A DNA stretch of 64,000 bases from JAGRAX01 sp041391365 (GTDB lineage: Bacteria; Bdellovibrionota_G; JALEGL01; JAGRMV01). Below, piece by piece: positions 35,305 to 44,296 of this stretch (position 1 is the first letter of the stretch; the number at the start of each line of letters is the position of its first letter). Made by a program: the position numbers and the translations under genes. The stretch lies in assembly GCA_041391365.1 (NCBI GenBank), contig JAWKOC010000001.1:1-64000 (forward strand), given 5' to 3'. The notes beneath the pieces are model-generated. The model saw nothing but the letters and a program-made list of their open reading frames with translations, searched no databases and had not been told where the DNA came from.

Positions 35305-36047
35305 AATCCCTTCTCAAAAAGATCATACAAAAGTTTGGTGAGCAAAAGGCCGATGTATGTGATGAACAAAGGTCTGATCCGTTTAGATCCAATGCGAATG
35401 GCGTATTTTGCTCCGAGGTAGCCTCCTACAAAAGAGGCTATGCATGCCGTCCACACGAGCTCCAATTGAATGGCATGGTGAAAAGAAAAAAACAAAAGGG
35501 CTCCCAGGTTGCTGGTCAGGTTCAAGAGTTTGCTGTTGGCCGTGGCGGGCAACAGAGAATAGCCATAGATGGTGATGAAACTTACACATAGAAATGTTCC
35601 CGTGCCTGGGCCAATGAATCCGTCGTAAAAAGCAATTGCAGGAAAAATCACAAAGCCCCATTTGCTGGGCAAAAGATCTTTGTGCAATTGCCCTGCATCT
35701 TTTTTGACAAGCAAGTAAATGAAAATCACCGTCAGAGCCAGGGGAATGACCCATGAAAGAACTTTGGGATCAATGTTGGTGGCAGTATAAGCTCCAGCAA
35801 TGGAGGCCACCAATGCACATGGAATCAAAACCTTAATGTGAAGCCATTTGATTTGTTTGGAGTGAGCGTATTTGGTGGTGCTGGCGATTGCTGTAGATAT
35901 CCCAACCGCTTTGTTGCTTCCGAGTGCTGTGACAGGAGGAATGCCTAAAGCAAGCAGTGTAGGCAAAAAAATAAGACCTCCACCACCCACGATTGCATCT
36001 ACAAATCCAGCGAAAAACCCTGCTAGGGTCAAAAAAAACAATTCCAT
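35301..36047 (-). CDS. TauE/SafE-family membrane permease
   Basis: Inner-membrane protein of 248 residues from ATG 36047. The frame is open upstream to 36314, but that portion lacks family character and overlaps the divergent Lgt-like gene. About eight membrane helices are present, with the family's glycine-rich motif GFVDAIVGGGGLIFLPTLLALG in the first helix region and GFIGPGTGTFLCV in the second half. Members export sulfite, sulfoacetate or other anions. The substrate cannot be told. Convergent with the TPR gene, divergent from the next gene by 45 bases. Confidence 0.88.
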   Translation of the reverse strand: MELFFLTLAGFFAGFVDAIVGGGGLIFLPTLLALGIPPVTALGSNKAVGISTAIASTTKYAHSKQIKWLHIKVLIPCALVASIAGAYTATNIDPKVLSWVIPLALTVIFIYLLVKKDAGQLHKDLLPSKWGFVIFPAIAFYDGFIGPGTGTFLCVSFITIYGYSLLPATANSKLLNLTSNLGALLFFSFHHAIQLELVWTACIASFVGGYLGAKYAIRIGSKRIRPLFITYIGLLLTKLLYDLFEKGF

Positions 36048-36092
36048 CGAGTATTCAATACTTTCCGTGTAAGCTGACCCATCATACCTGGA

Positions 36093-36863
36093 ATGATTCC
36101 TTATTTCTACATAACAAAAGCAAGTTTTTGGGGCGTTGATTTTTATATTTTTGACCTTACTTTGGTCATGGCCTGGTTTGTCGGAATGTGGGTTGTCACT
36201 CGCTACGCTTCGATTTTTTTGGTTTCGCAAAATGTTGTCTGGGATTTGGTTTTGTTGAGCATGATTTTCGGATTTTTGGGGGCTCATTGGTTTCATGTTT
36301 TTTTGTACGAGCAAAGTTTTGATTGGACCAAGCCTTGGTCATTGATGCAAATTTGGTCTGGCCTGTCTTCTACAGGAGGATTCTTGGGAGGTGCCTTGGC
36401 CTGCATGGTCTATTTGCGGAGAAAGAACATCGCGATTTATCCTGTGGCAGATTTGATGATGTTTGGGTTGGTCCCTGCCTTGATGGTGGGAAGGATTGGA
36501 TGTTTTTTGTCTCACGACCATATTGGGCGACTAACCTCCTTCCCGTTGGCTGTGAATTTTCCAGGAGGACCTAGGCACGACACAGGAGGCTACGAGATGG
36601 TGTTGTTGATGGTGGTGACAGTCTTCGAGTTTTGCATGATGGGTTCCGGACGGATCAAAACCTGGAAACGAGGCGCTTTTTTGGATGTGTGTTGGGGGCT
36701 ATGGGATTCTAAGGTTTGGCCTCGACTTTCTTCGTGCGCAGGATTTGGAATTTTCGGATCATCGATATTGGGGTATGACCCGGCACAATACGTATGCTTG
36801 TTTTTTGTGATGATGAGCATATGGATCTTGCGTTCGCTGTTCCATGCTTCTTCGAAGTCTTGA
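36093..36863 (+). CDS. prolipoprotein diacylglyceryl transferase-like protein (two compensating frameshifts)
   Basis: Inner-membrane protein of 256 residues resembling Lgt, which attaches diacylglycerol to lipobox Cys. Seven or so helices are visible, with the region VGRIGCFLSHDHIGRLTSFP where Lgt normally has GRIGNFIN. Near the C-terminus the frame leaves the family: VCWGLWDSKVWPRLSS. The next frame gives GYGILRFGLDFLRAQDLEFS then DHRYWGM, after which the first frame again fits (PAQYVCLFFVMMS). Removing one G from the G5 run near 36700 and adding one C near 36778 restores a continuous Lgt-like tail. The motif differences mean transferase activity is not certain; a second lgt elsewhere is possible. 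Confidence 0.75.
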   Translation: MIPYFYITKASFWGVDFYIFDLTLVMAWFVGMWVVTRYASIFLVSQNVVWDLVLLSMIFGFLGAHWFHVFLYEQSFDWTKPWSLMQIWSGLSSTGGFLGGALACMVYLRRKNIAIYPVADLMMFGLVPALMVGRIGCFLSHDHIGRLTSFPLAVNFPGGPRHDTGGYEMVLLMVVTVFEFCMMGSGRIKTWKRGAFLDVCWGLWDSKVWPRLSSCAGFGIFGSSILGYDPAQYVCLFFVMMSIWILRSLFHASSKS

Positions 36864-36949
36864 ACATGCAAATCATGTTTTGCTGCGGTCACGACGCAAT
36901 GTGCGAAGATGGTGGTTCGGTGTCGATACAGGGAAAGGCAAAAAATAGC

Positions 36950-36977
36950 TTACAAAGTTGATGCTCGTTGGTAGAAT
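36950..36977 (+). promoter_or_regulatory. putative promoter for the VKOR-DsbA gene
   Basis: TTACAA (36950-36955), a 16-base spacer and TAGAAT (36972-36977) in the 223-base gap 36864-37086. The predicted start is near 36984 with a leader of about 100 bases. No other feature is seen in the gap. Confidence 0.35.
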
Positions 36978-37086
36978 CAAGACACTGTTGGGTTGGGGAT
37001 CTACAGTTTTGTATTTGCAGAGCTTTTTGCGGATGGTCTCCCCTTGTTCGTGTTGAAAACCAATCGGATGTGTTAGGAAGAGAACT

Positions 37087-38244
37087 ATGACCTTGGAAAA
37101 AACAGACCCATTGATCCTTGCTCCTCGGAAGAATCGATCGACCCTTGGGCTGATCATTACTTCATTGCTGGGCATTGTTGATTCTTTGTGGTTGCTTTAC
37201 GTGCATTGGAATTTTGAAACGGCCGGACAAGCGTGCACCATTTCTTCAAAAGTCAGTTGTGAAGTGATCCGCTACAAACAGTATTCGGAATGGTTTTCCA
37301 TTCCTGTTCCGGTATACAGCGCGATCTTTTATCTCCTTTTTTTTGGATTGGCGTTGAGAGTTCGTCGCAACCGGAACGCCAAGGATCGAAGATACATTGC
37401 TAGTTTGATCCTTTTTTCCATCGCAGCTTTGGTCAGTACGTTGTACTTCGGTCTTGTTTCCTGGTTTCGATTGGAGATGCTTTGCATCTACTGCAGCATT
37501 TTGTATGTGCTCAGTTTTTTGAATGTTGGATTTTCATGGAATTTGTGGAGAGCATTCTCGGAGTTTTCCATCGTCGAGGAGTGGATCCAAGATGTGGTTC
37601 AAGCTTTCAATCACAAAAAGTCTTTTTTGGGTGGAATGGTTTTGATCGCAGGCATTTTGGGTGTGAGCTGGGTCTTTTCTTCCGGCCCGGATTTGGCCAA
37701 TCGAGCTCAGAATAAAACGGAGTCAGGGGTTCGATCCACGGGAAACCCAAATGCCAACATCAAAATTGTGGTGTTTAGCGATTTTCAATGTCCTGCGTGC
37801 AAACTTGGGGCACAAATGCTTTCTGAAGTAGAAGACGTTTTTTCTCACAAAATAGAAATCACCTACAAGTTTTATCCATTGGATCCTAGCTGCAACGAAA
37901 GAGCTCGATTTGGTTCTCATTATCAAGCATGTGCAGCTGCTAAGGCAGCGTATTGCGCGAGTCTTCAGGGTCATTTTTGGAGATTTCATGATCAATTTTT
38001 TGATCAACAAGACCGACTTGGAAAAGATCTATTTGAAGAGGTTGCAAAAAAAGAGTCATTGGACATGAAACAATTTGAAAACTGTATTTCGGATGATCAG
38101 ACTCATCAAGCCGTGGTAAACGATATACAAGAAGGCAATGAGCTAGAGGTCAACGCGACTCCAAGTATCTATGTCAATGGGCGTCGGTACACAGGCCCGT
38201 TAAAATTTTCTTCCTTCAAAAAAGTGATTGAGAGTTTTGACTGA
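37087..38244 (+). CDS. VKOR-DsbA fusion, disulfide-forming protein
   Basis: Protein of 385 residues joining two halves of an oxidative folding pathway. About residues 18-165 are a vitamin K epoxide reductase domain with four membrane helices, a loop Cys pair (ACTISSKVSC) and the redox CIYC motif at the end of a helix. A further helix at about 180-200 leads to a periplasmic thioredoxin-fold DsbA domain (about 215-385) with active site CPAC (FSDFQCPACKLG) and the cis-Pro region NATPSIYVNG. It would oxidise exported thiols and pass electrons to quinones, replacing DsbA/DsbB. Its stop overlaps the next start (TGATG). Confidence 0.93.
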   Translation: MTLEKTDPLILAPRKNRSTLGLIITSLLGIVDSLWLLYVHWNFETAGQACTISSKVSCEVIRYKQYSEWFSIPVPVYSAIFYLLFFGLALRVRRNRNAKDRRYIASLILFSIAALVSTLYFGLVSWFRLEMLCIYCSILYVLSFLNVGFSWNLWRAFSEFSIVEEWIQDVVQAFNHKKSFLGGMVLIAGILGVSWVFSSGPDLANRAQNKTESGVRSTGNPNANIKIVVFSDFQCPACKLGAQMLSEVEDVFSHKIEITYKFYPLDPSCNERARFGSHYQACAAAKAAYCASLQGHFWRFHDQFFDQQDRLGKDLFEEVAKKESLDMKQFENCISDDQTHQAVVNDIQEGNELEVNATPSIYVNGRRYTGPLKFSSFKKVIESFD

Positions 38245-38891
38245 TGGGTGAAAGCGCGATTCATTTGTTTCCTTCTACGGTTCCGTTGTTTCCTCTGAAC
38301 CAATGCATTGTGCTTCCCTTTTGCAGTTTACCTTTGCGATTGTTTGAACCTCGATATCTTCAAATGTTTGAGGATCAAGACGAAAATGGAAGCCATATTG
38401 GAATCATTCAACCTCGGCATCAGGAACATGACCACAAGGATCTTTACGAAATTGGAACCCTCGTGGAAGTTGTAGAATCCAAAAGTGTGGAAAATCGACA
38501 GTATATGATCACGGTTCGAGGTGTGATTCGATTTCGATTGCTTCGAGAAGTCTCCAAGGAAGGGAAGTTATACCGCATGGGAGATATTGATTTGGACTCT
38601 TTTGAGCAGGACTTGATCGAAGCAGAGGTCAAAAGGTTCAATCGAGACGAGTTTTTCTTTCGGATTGAAGACTATTTGAAACGAAAAAACATTCGATTGG
38701 ACTTTCAACAAATCAAAGATCTATCCGATATGAAGGTGATCAACATCATTTCCCAAGTATTGCCATTTCGTGCCGCTGAAAAGCAAACTCTTTTGGAAGC
38801 AGTATCCATAGAAGAAAGAGCAGATCGTCTTTTTGCTCTGCTAAAAATGGCAATGTTCGATCAGTCTTCTCATACGGGCGAGATCAACTGA
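38244..38891 (+). CDS. LON-substrate-binding-domain protein
   Basis: Protein of 215 residues containing only the N-terminal substrate-recognition domain of Lon protease: FPSTVPLFPLNQCIVLPFCS, then LPLRLFEPRYLQMF, a central beta-strand set and a C-terminal helical bundle. It has no ATPase or protease part, so it is a stand-alone LON-domain protein whose role is unknown (adaptor or chaperone-like). Overlaps the VKOR-DsbA stop, hence probably co-translated. Confidence 0.88.
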   Translation: MGESAIHLFPSTVPLFPLNQCIVLPFCSLPLRLFEPRYLQMFEDQDENGSHIGIIQPRHQEHDHKDLYEIGTLVEVVESKSVENRQYMITVRGVIRFRLLREVSKEGKLYRMGDIDLDSFEQDLIEAEVKRFNRDEFFFRIEDYLKRKNIRLDFQQIKDLSDMKVINIISQVLPFRAAEKQTLLEAVSIEERADRLFALLKMAMFDQSSHTGEIN

Positions 38892-38948
38892 TTTTTTATC
38901 TCTTTTTCAGGTCAGAGTTTTTAAATACTTGTTTGTGTTGAGAGGGTT

Positions 38949-39238
38949 TTATTCGACTTCAATTTTCTCGGTCTGCAATTGGCTCAAGGTCGAGGGATCT
39001 TCAAGTTCTTTGTCTCCAAAGAAGAACTCTTTTGCGTGGTTGGCCAAAGTTTGTTGAGCTTCTTTTGGAAAACTTTTAGTTTGAGCTCATTGATCAACTT
39101 GGTTTGGTACACCATCCATTGTTCCCACGCCTCCTGAGAAATTGAATCATAGATCATTTGACCCAGTTGGCCTGGATAGGGAGGTTTTTCCAAACCAGGC
39201 AATTCTTTTGAGTTTTTGCACAAAACTGTTCGACTCAT
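38949..39238 (-). CDS. YggX-type Fe(II)-trafficking protein (single frameshift)
   Basis: Small cytoplasmic protein that protects Fe-S clusters from oxidation. The N-terminus MSRTVLCKNSKELPGLEKPP and GQLGQMIYDSISQEAWEQW are diagnostic. After LINELKLK the uninterrupted frame (ending 38984) becomes nonsense. The adjacent frame gives SFPKEAQQTLANHAKEFFFG then DKELEDPSTLSQLQTEKIEVE, the true family C-terminus, with TAA at 38951-38949. One missing base at the AAAAGTTTTCC tract (about 39072-39082) explains it. The reconstructed length of about 96 residues is slightly over the family's roughly 90. Confidence 0.85.
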
Positions 39239-39262
39239 AGAAACATCCTTTTCCTTACAAGA

Positions 39263-39829
39263 TTAAAACCGATATTCCAAACCTACTTTGAAAAACTCTA
39301 GGTTCCACTGAGATTGTGCCTGTGAGAGACCAAAATAATACTGGATGGAAAAATCATATCGTACCACCATATGATCGATGCCAATGGCTCGGCCGAGATT
39401 CCAAGCGATCCCCGCTCCAAGTGCACCTCCCATGTCTTTTTGGGAGTTTTTACCTGCGGTAGAGGCTCCTCCACGAAGCAAAAAGGGGAGATCAAAGCGA
39501 GTGAAGGGCATCCATGTTTCACCCTGAAACCAATGGTACTGGATGCCAGGTGCAAGAGACACTTTTCTTACGGTGCCGGTTTGTTCCTCAATGTCAAATG
39601 CGGTTCGCAGGCCTAGGTTGATGTTGTTTGTCAAAAAGTACCTTCCATCGACGCCAAGCGTAATATTGGATCGTTGGGTAATCTGATTTCCGTCTACAGC
39701 GATGGTGTAGGGGAGGGCAAAATCCAGACCGAGCACCAAAGGGGGTGTCAACTGAGGACTGGCGTAGAGGTGGGGTGAGGCCAGCAGCCAAGCCACCCAA
39801 AGCCAGGTCGTACGAGCAATATGTTTCAT
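39263..39829 (-). CDS. small outer-membrane beta-barrel protein
   Basis: Protein of 188 residues with a clear signal peptide (ARTTWLWVAWLLASPHLYAS). The mature sequence is made of alternating-hydrophobicity strands (ITLGVDGRYFLTNNINLGLR, VSLAPGIQYHWFQGETWMPF) and ends in the BAM-type aromatic signal GLEYRF. It resembles OmpW/outer-membrane-protein beta-barrel families of unknown function. Same strand as yggX, 24 bases upstream of it. Confidence 0.78.
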   Translation of the reverse strand: MKHIARTTWLWVAWLLASPHLYASPQLTPPLVLGLDFALPYTIAVDGNQITQRSNITLGVDGRYFLTNNINLGLRTAFDIEEQTGTVRKVSLAPGIQYHWFQGETWMPFTRFDLPFLLRGGASTAGKNSQKDMGGALGAGIAWNLGRAIGIDHMVVRYDFSIQYYFGLSQAQSQWNLEFFKVGLEYRF

Positions 39830-39927
39830 CTAGAGTCTCCTAGGGTTTGGTTGCAGTGAGAGGATCTTAACGTATTGAAGGTCTGTATTGAAGTGATTTT
39901 TGTGATAATGATGGCGTTGGAGGATAT

Positions 39928-41007
39928 ATGGACGAAGTTCGTTACGACAACTACTTGCAGCTGGATAAGATTCTAGATTCCCAGCGTCCTTGTTCCAAAA
40001 CCTCTGACGGGAAGCAGGATTTTGTTCATGACGAATTGCTTTTCATCATCACTCATCAGGCCTTTGAATTGTGGTTCAAGCAGATTTTGTTTGAATTGGA
40101 TGATGTGCTGGGTAAATTTTCATCTGGTAATTTGTCCGACAAAGACCTTAGTTTGGTAGAGCAGCGTCTTTCCCGCGTGGAGCAAATTCAGGAACTGCTT
40201 CTTACGCAATTTGCTTCTCTTGAAACCATGACAGCCCAAGATTTTTTGGATTTTCGAGATTTTTTGATTCCCGCGTCAGGATTTCAAAGTTTTCAATTCC
40301 GTTTGATTGAAAGCAAAATGGGACTTCTTTTTTCTCAACGAAGTCAAAGCAAAGAATATTTGCTCAGTGCATTTGAAAGCAATCAAATCAAACGCCTAGA
40401 ACAAGTCTTGGCCCAACCTTCGTTGTTTGATCATGTGCAAGCTTGGTTGGAACGCATGCCTTTTTTGGTCCATGGTCAATATGCTTTTTTGCATGACTAT
40501 CAGATTTCTGTGAAACGTATGCTAGAAAATGAAAGAAAGAGAATCTCTCAATCTCCACGCAGTCCTATGGTCCAAGACATTGAACTGCATCAGTTGCAAC
40601 AAAACGAAAGCAATTTTGAGAGTCTTTTTGATGAAAAGAAGTATCAAGATTTGATCAAGGAAGGAAAACGAAGACTTTCGAGATCAGCGCTTCTTTCTGC
40701 TTTGTTCATTCACTTGTATCGAAGCTATGCTATTTTTCACCTTCCTTTTCGAGTATTACAATTGATTGTAGCTATCGATGAAAATTGGGAACGTTGGAGA
40801 GCCCGACATTTTCGGATGATTCGAAAAATGATTGGAAAAAAAATTGGTACTGGGGGGTCATCTGGTCACGATTATTTGCGCTCAACCATTGATCAACACC
40901 GTGTGTTTTCTGATTTTGATCAAATTCCAACCTATTTGCTTCCTGGAAGATATATTCCGGAGCTTCCATCAGAATTGAAGTCAAAATTGGGATTTTCTTG
41001 GGAGTAG
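39928..41007 (+). CDS. kynA: tryptophan 2,3-dioxygenase
   Basis: Haem enzyme opening the tryptophan ring to N-formylkynurenine; 359 residues. Family features are HDELLFIITHQAFELWFKQI (distal-pocket segment), a central haem region and the C-terminal substrate loop GTGGSSGHDYL. GGAGG lies at good distance before ATG 39928. First gene of a four-gene operon (kynA-haaO-kynU-kmo) in which stops and starts nearly touch. It is on the longer side for bacteria because of a middle insertion around residues 180-235. Confidence 0.95.
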   Translation: MDEVRYDNYLQLDKILDSQRPCSKTSDGKQDFVHDELLFIITHQAFELWFKQILFELDDVLGKFSSGNLSDKDLSLVEQRLSRVEQIQELLLTQFASLETMTAQDFLDFRDFLIPASGFQSFQFRLIESKMGLLFSQRSQSKEYLLSAFESNQIKRLEQVLAQPSLFDHVQAWLERMPFLVHGQYAFLHDYQISVKRMLENERKRISQSPRSPMVQDIELHQLQQNESNFESLFDEKKYQDLIKEGKRRLSRSALLSALFIHLYRSYAIFHLPFRVLQLIVAIDENWERWRARHFRMIRKMIGKKIGTGGSSGHDYLRSTIDQHRVFSDFDQIPTYLLPGRYIPELPSELKSKLGFSWE

Positions 41008-41011
41008 TGAG

Positions 41012-41569
41012 TTGGTGAAGAACGTGCTTACGAATCCAACCATTCTGTTGAGAGAGTGGATTGAAAAACATCAGAAAGACCTTGCACCACCCGTTGGCAA
41101 CAAAGAGCTGTGGAAGGATCAAGATTTTGTGGTCATGATGGTGGCAGGCCCCAATCAAAGAAAGGATTTTCATATTGAAGAAGGTCCTGAATTTTTTTAT
41201 CAAATCCAAGGTAACATTCTCTTGCGTGTCATCACAGAGAAGGGGGTGGAAGAAATTTCCATCAAAGAGGGAGAAGTATACCTCTTGCCTCCTCGCGTGC
41301 CGCATTGTCCGATCCGACCGGAAGGTACCCTTGGAATGGTGATTGAACGAAAACGATTGTGTCACGAGCTGGACCATATCGCTTGGTTTTGTGAGTCGTG
41401 TGGTGAGGAGTTGTTCCGAAAATCATTTCACTTGAAAGATATCGAAACGCAGTTGCCGGACATTTTTCGTGAGTTTTATTCTGACAACCACAAAAGACGT
41501 TGCTCAGCATGCAATGAAATTTTCCAACCTCCTGCAGGATGGGATGAATCAAAGAAAGGTACATCATGA
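41012..41569 (+). CDS. haaO: 3-hydroxyanthranilate 3,4-dioxygenase
   Basis: Non-haem iron cupin dioxygenase converting 3-hydroxyanthranilate to the precursor of quinolinate; 185 residues. The iron ligands lie in DFHIEEGPEFFYQI and a later His in RVPHCPIRPEGT. The bacterial C-terminal rubredoxin-like metal site is present as CESCGEEL and CSACNEIF. The start is TTG 41012 with GGGAG 7 bases upstream; GTG 41015 is an alternative. Its stop overlaps kynU as ATGA. With kynU and kmo it supplies NAD biosynthesis from tryptophan. Confidence 0.94.
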   Translation: MVKNVLTNPTILLREWIEKHQKDLAPPVGNKELWKDQDFVVMMVAGPNQRKDFHIEEGPEFFYQIQGNILLRVITEKGVEEISIKEGEVYLLPPRVPHCPIRPEGTLGMVIERKRLCHELDHIAWFCESCGEELFRKSFHLKDIETQLPDIFREFYSDNHKRRCSACNEIFQPPAGWDESKKGTS

Positions 41570-42828
41570 AATCAACAGAGTTTTCCCTGAGAGTAGCCAA
41601 AGATCTGGACTCAGCTGATCCCTTGTCGAAGTATCGAGATCGTTTTCATCACCCCAAGCAAGAAAATGGAAAGGATAAACTCTACTTTACAGGAAACTCT
41701 TTGGGACTTTGTCCGACAAGTGTGGATGACTATTTGCAAACAGAGCTACACGCATGGAAGACTCTTGGTTCTAGGGGACATGTATTGGCTCCAATTCCAT
41801 GGATAGAATATCATCACAGTGTAAAAAGTAGCCTAGCCAAGATTGTAGGAGGGTTGGAGTCCGAAGTGATCGCGATGAACTCCCTCACTACAAATTTACA
41901 TCTGATGATGACCAGTTTCTATAATCCTATCAAAGGTCGAGATAAAATTTTGGTCTTGGAAGATTGCTTTCCCTCGGATCGGTATGCCGTAACGTCACAA
42001 ATCCGTAGTCATGGATTGGTTCCTGAAGAAACATTGATTGAAGTTGGGCCACGTCCAGATCAAACTTTTATTGATGAACATGATGTTGCGCAATTGATCG
42101 AACAAAGAGGTCACGAGATCGCACTGGTCTTGATAGAAGGTGTTAGTTATTTGACGGGCCAGTGGTTTGATCTGCCTTTCCTTGCCAAGGTGGCCAGACA
42201 AAAAGGATGCATGGTTGGTTTTGATTTGGCTCATGCGGTTGGAAATGTTCCGCTGGCACTGCATGACTGGGAGGTTGATTTTGCAGTTTGGTGCAACTAC
42301 AAATATCTCAATGGAGGGCCAGGAACCGTTGGGGGTTGTTTTGTGCACGAAAAGCATGGAAAAAGAAAAAATCTTTCGCGGCTTGCTGGATGGTGGGGGC
42401 ACGATGAGTCTCGGCGCTTTTTGATGGAGAAGACGTTTTCGGCCATGGATGGTGTGGATGGATGGTGCTTGAGCAATGCACCGGTTTTGTTGATTGCTGC
42501 GCTGAGGGCGTCCATGGAAATTTTTGATGAAGTCGGTATGAAAGCTCTGCGTGAAAAATCTGTTCAATTGACAGGGTTTTTGGAAATGGGTTTGCAACAC
42601 TGCTGCGAAAAGGATGTAAAAGTGTTGACTCCCTCTCAGCCTCACCGAAGAGGTGCACAGCTATCGTTGTCATTTCCAGGAGAAGGAAAAAAAATGTTTG
42701 ATGATTTGAATCGAAATGGTGTCGTTTGTGACTGGAGAGAACCCAATGTGATTCGGATTTCTCCAGCGCCGTTGTATACTCGATACCAAGATGTCTACCA
42801 ATTCGTAGAACTTCTCAGTAGGGTGTAA
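41566..42828 (+). CDS. kynU: kynureninase
   Basis: PLP enzyme cleaving 3-hydroxykynurenine to 3-hydroxyanthranilate and alanine; 420 residues. The PLP-binding lysine is in WCNYKYLNGGPG, with the preceding FDLAHAVGNVPLALHDWEVD and the N-terminal YFTGNSLGLCP motif all matching. Start overlaps haaO; kmo follows 5 bases downstream. Confidence 0.96.
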   Translation: MKSTEFSLRVAKDLDSADPLSKYRDRFHHPKQENGKDKLYFTGNSLGLCPTSVDDYLQTELHAWKTLGSRGHVLAPIPWIEYHHSVKSSLAKIVGGLESEVIAMNSLTTNLHLMMTSFYNPIKGRDKILVLEDCFPSDRYAVTSQIRSHGLVPEETLIEVGPRPDQTFIDEHDVAQLIEQRGHEIALVLIEGVSYLTGQWFDLPFLAKVARQKGCMVGFDLAHAVGNVPLALHDWEVDFAVWCNYKYLNGGPGTVGGCFVHEKHGKRKNLSRLAGWWGHDESRRFLMEKTFSAMDGVDGWCLSNAPVLLIAALRASMEIFDEVGMKALREKSVQLTGFLEMGLQHCCEKDVKVLTPSQPHRRGAQLSLSFPGEGKKMFDDLNRNGVVCDWREPNVIRISPAPLYTRYQDVYQFVELLSRV

Positions 42829-42833
42829 AGGGA

Positions 42834-44183
42834 ATGAGAGATCAGTCAGAAAAAGATGTGATTGTGATTGGTGCGGGCTTGACAGGAAGCCTGGTGTCGA
42901 TTTTCTTAGCCCAAGAAGGTTTGGATGTTTCGATTTTTGAATTGCGGCCTGATTTGAGAAAAGTAGATTTGCCTGCAGGCCGATCGATCAACATGGCTCT
43001 TTCGCATCGAGGAATTGCAGCACTACAAAAAGTTGGCATATTCGATCAGCTTTCCAAAGACCTGATTCCCATGAAGGGAAGAAGCATCCACCTCAAAGAT
43101 GGAACTACGACGTTTCAAGCTTATGGAGTTCAAGAGAATCACGTCATCTATTCGATTTCTCGGAGTCTTTTGAACCGAAGACTTCTGGAAGCCTGTGACC
43201 ACTATCCTCAGATTGAGAAACGCTTTCAATATCGATGTCAGTGGATGAACTACGAAACCAACATGTTGTTTGTCGAAGATTTGGATCATGGAAGAGAGCA
43301 AAGCTTTCACCCCCAAACCGTGATTGCCACCGACGGAGCGTTTTCTGCCATTCGAAAAAGTATGATACGCCAGACTCGATTTAGCTATTCACAGCAGTAT
43401 ATGGACTACGGATACAAGGAATTGTCCATCCCTTCCCTTCCACATCAAAAGCATGCTTTGGATTCTCAGGCCCTTCATATTTGGCCGCGAGAACAATATA
43501 TGATGATTGCATTGCCCAATGCCGATGGTAGCTTTACATGCACATTGTTTCTTCCGTTCGAGGGAGAAATCAGTTTTCAAAATATTTCAACGGCACAAAG
43601 AGTTCAAACATTTTTGAGTGCAGAGTTTCCAGACCTGGTTGAGCATTGTCCTTCCATTGTGGAGGAATATCTTCATCATCCAGTGGGAGATCTTCTCACC
43701 TTGTCGTCTTCTCCATGGAACATCGAGGGACAATCTCTTCTATTGGGAGATGCGGCTCATTGTATGGTACCTTTCTTTGGTCAAGGAATGAATGCTGCAT
43801 TTGAAGATTGCCAGATGTTGATGGAATCATTGAAACAACATGATTTTGATTTTCGCAAAGCTTATGATTCGTTTTGGCCAGGAAGAAAAAAAGATACCGA
43901 TGCCATCTCCAATATGGCTCTGGACAATTTTATTGAGATGCGTTCAAAGGTTCGAGACCCTCAGTTTCTTCTTCGGAAAAAACTTGAAAGAGCGTTGGAA
44001 AGTCATTTCCCTGATCGATTCAAAAGTCTGTACAGCAAAGTAAGTTTTTCCCACATTCCGTATTCGAAAATTGCGGAAGAGGAAGGTGAGAATCAGGCTT
44101 TGATTCAACGTTTGATGAACCACCCAGATTTTCTAGATCCGGATCATGAAAAGTTTCCCCTGTGGATTCAAAAGCAATTCTAA
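42834..44183 (+). CDS. kmo: kynurenine 3-monooxygenase
   Basis: FAD monooxygenase hydroxylating kynurenine; 449 residues. The N-terminal dinucleotide fold is VIVIGAGLTGSLVSIFLAQE. The aromatic-hydroxylase signature SINMALSHRG and the second FAD motif LLLGDAAHCMVPFFGQGMNA are intact, and the membrane-anchoring C-terminus of eukaryotic KMO is short. Last gene of the kyn operon. No formamidase gene (kynB or afmid type) is in the operon. Confidence 0.96.
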   Translation: MRDQSEKDVIVIGAGLTGSLVSIFLAQEGLDVSIFELRPDLRKVDLPAGRSINMALSHRGIAALQKVGIFDQLSKDLIPMKGRSIHLKDGTTTFQAYGVQENHVIYSISRSLLNRRLLEACDHYPQIEKRFQYRCQWMNYETNMLFVEDLDHGREQSFHPQTVIATDGAFSAIRKSMIRQTRFSYSQQYMDYGYKELSIPSLPHQKHALDSQALHIWPREQYMMIALPNADGSFTCTLFLPFEGEISFQNISTAQRVQTFLSAEFPDLVEHCPSIVEEYLHHPVGDLLTLSSSPWNIEGQSLLLGDAAHCMVPFFGQGMNAAFEDCQMLMESLKQHDFDFRKAYDSFWPGRKKDTDAISNMALDNFIEMRSKVRDPQFLLRKKLERALESHFPDRFKSLYSKVSFSHIPYSKIAEEEGENQALIQRLMNHPDFLDPDHEKFPLWIQKQF

Positions 44184-44296
44184 GGCTCTGTAAGGATGAG
44201 TGCAAGAGCAGTTCTTTCTTGCGCGGCCTCTAGTACATTGATATGCTGCATTATGTCCATCGTGGTGTGGTTCATGATGGTAACGAAAGGAAAACA

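Noticed and set aside
36048..36314. N-terminal extension of the TauE-type permease
   Set aside because: The extension overlaps the divergent Lgt-like gene and lacks membrane character; ATG 36047 starts right at the first family helix.
39873..39893. Two TATTGAAG copies before kynA as a regulatory direct repeat
   Set aside because: Only 8 bases long, 13 bases apart and AT-rich; not distinguishable from chance.
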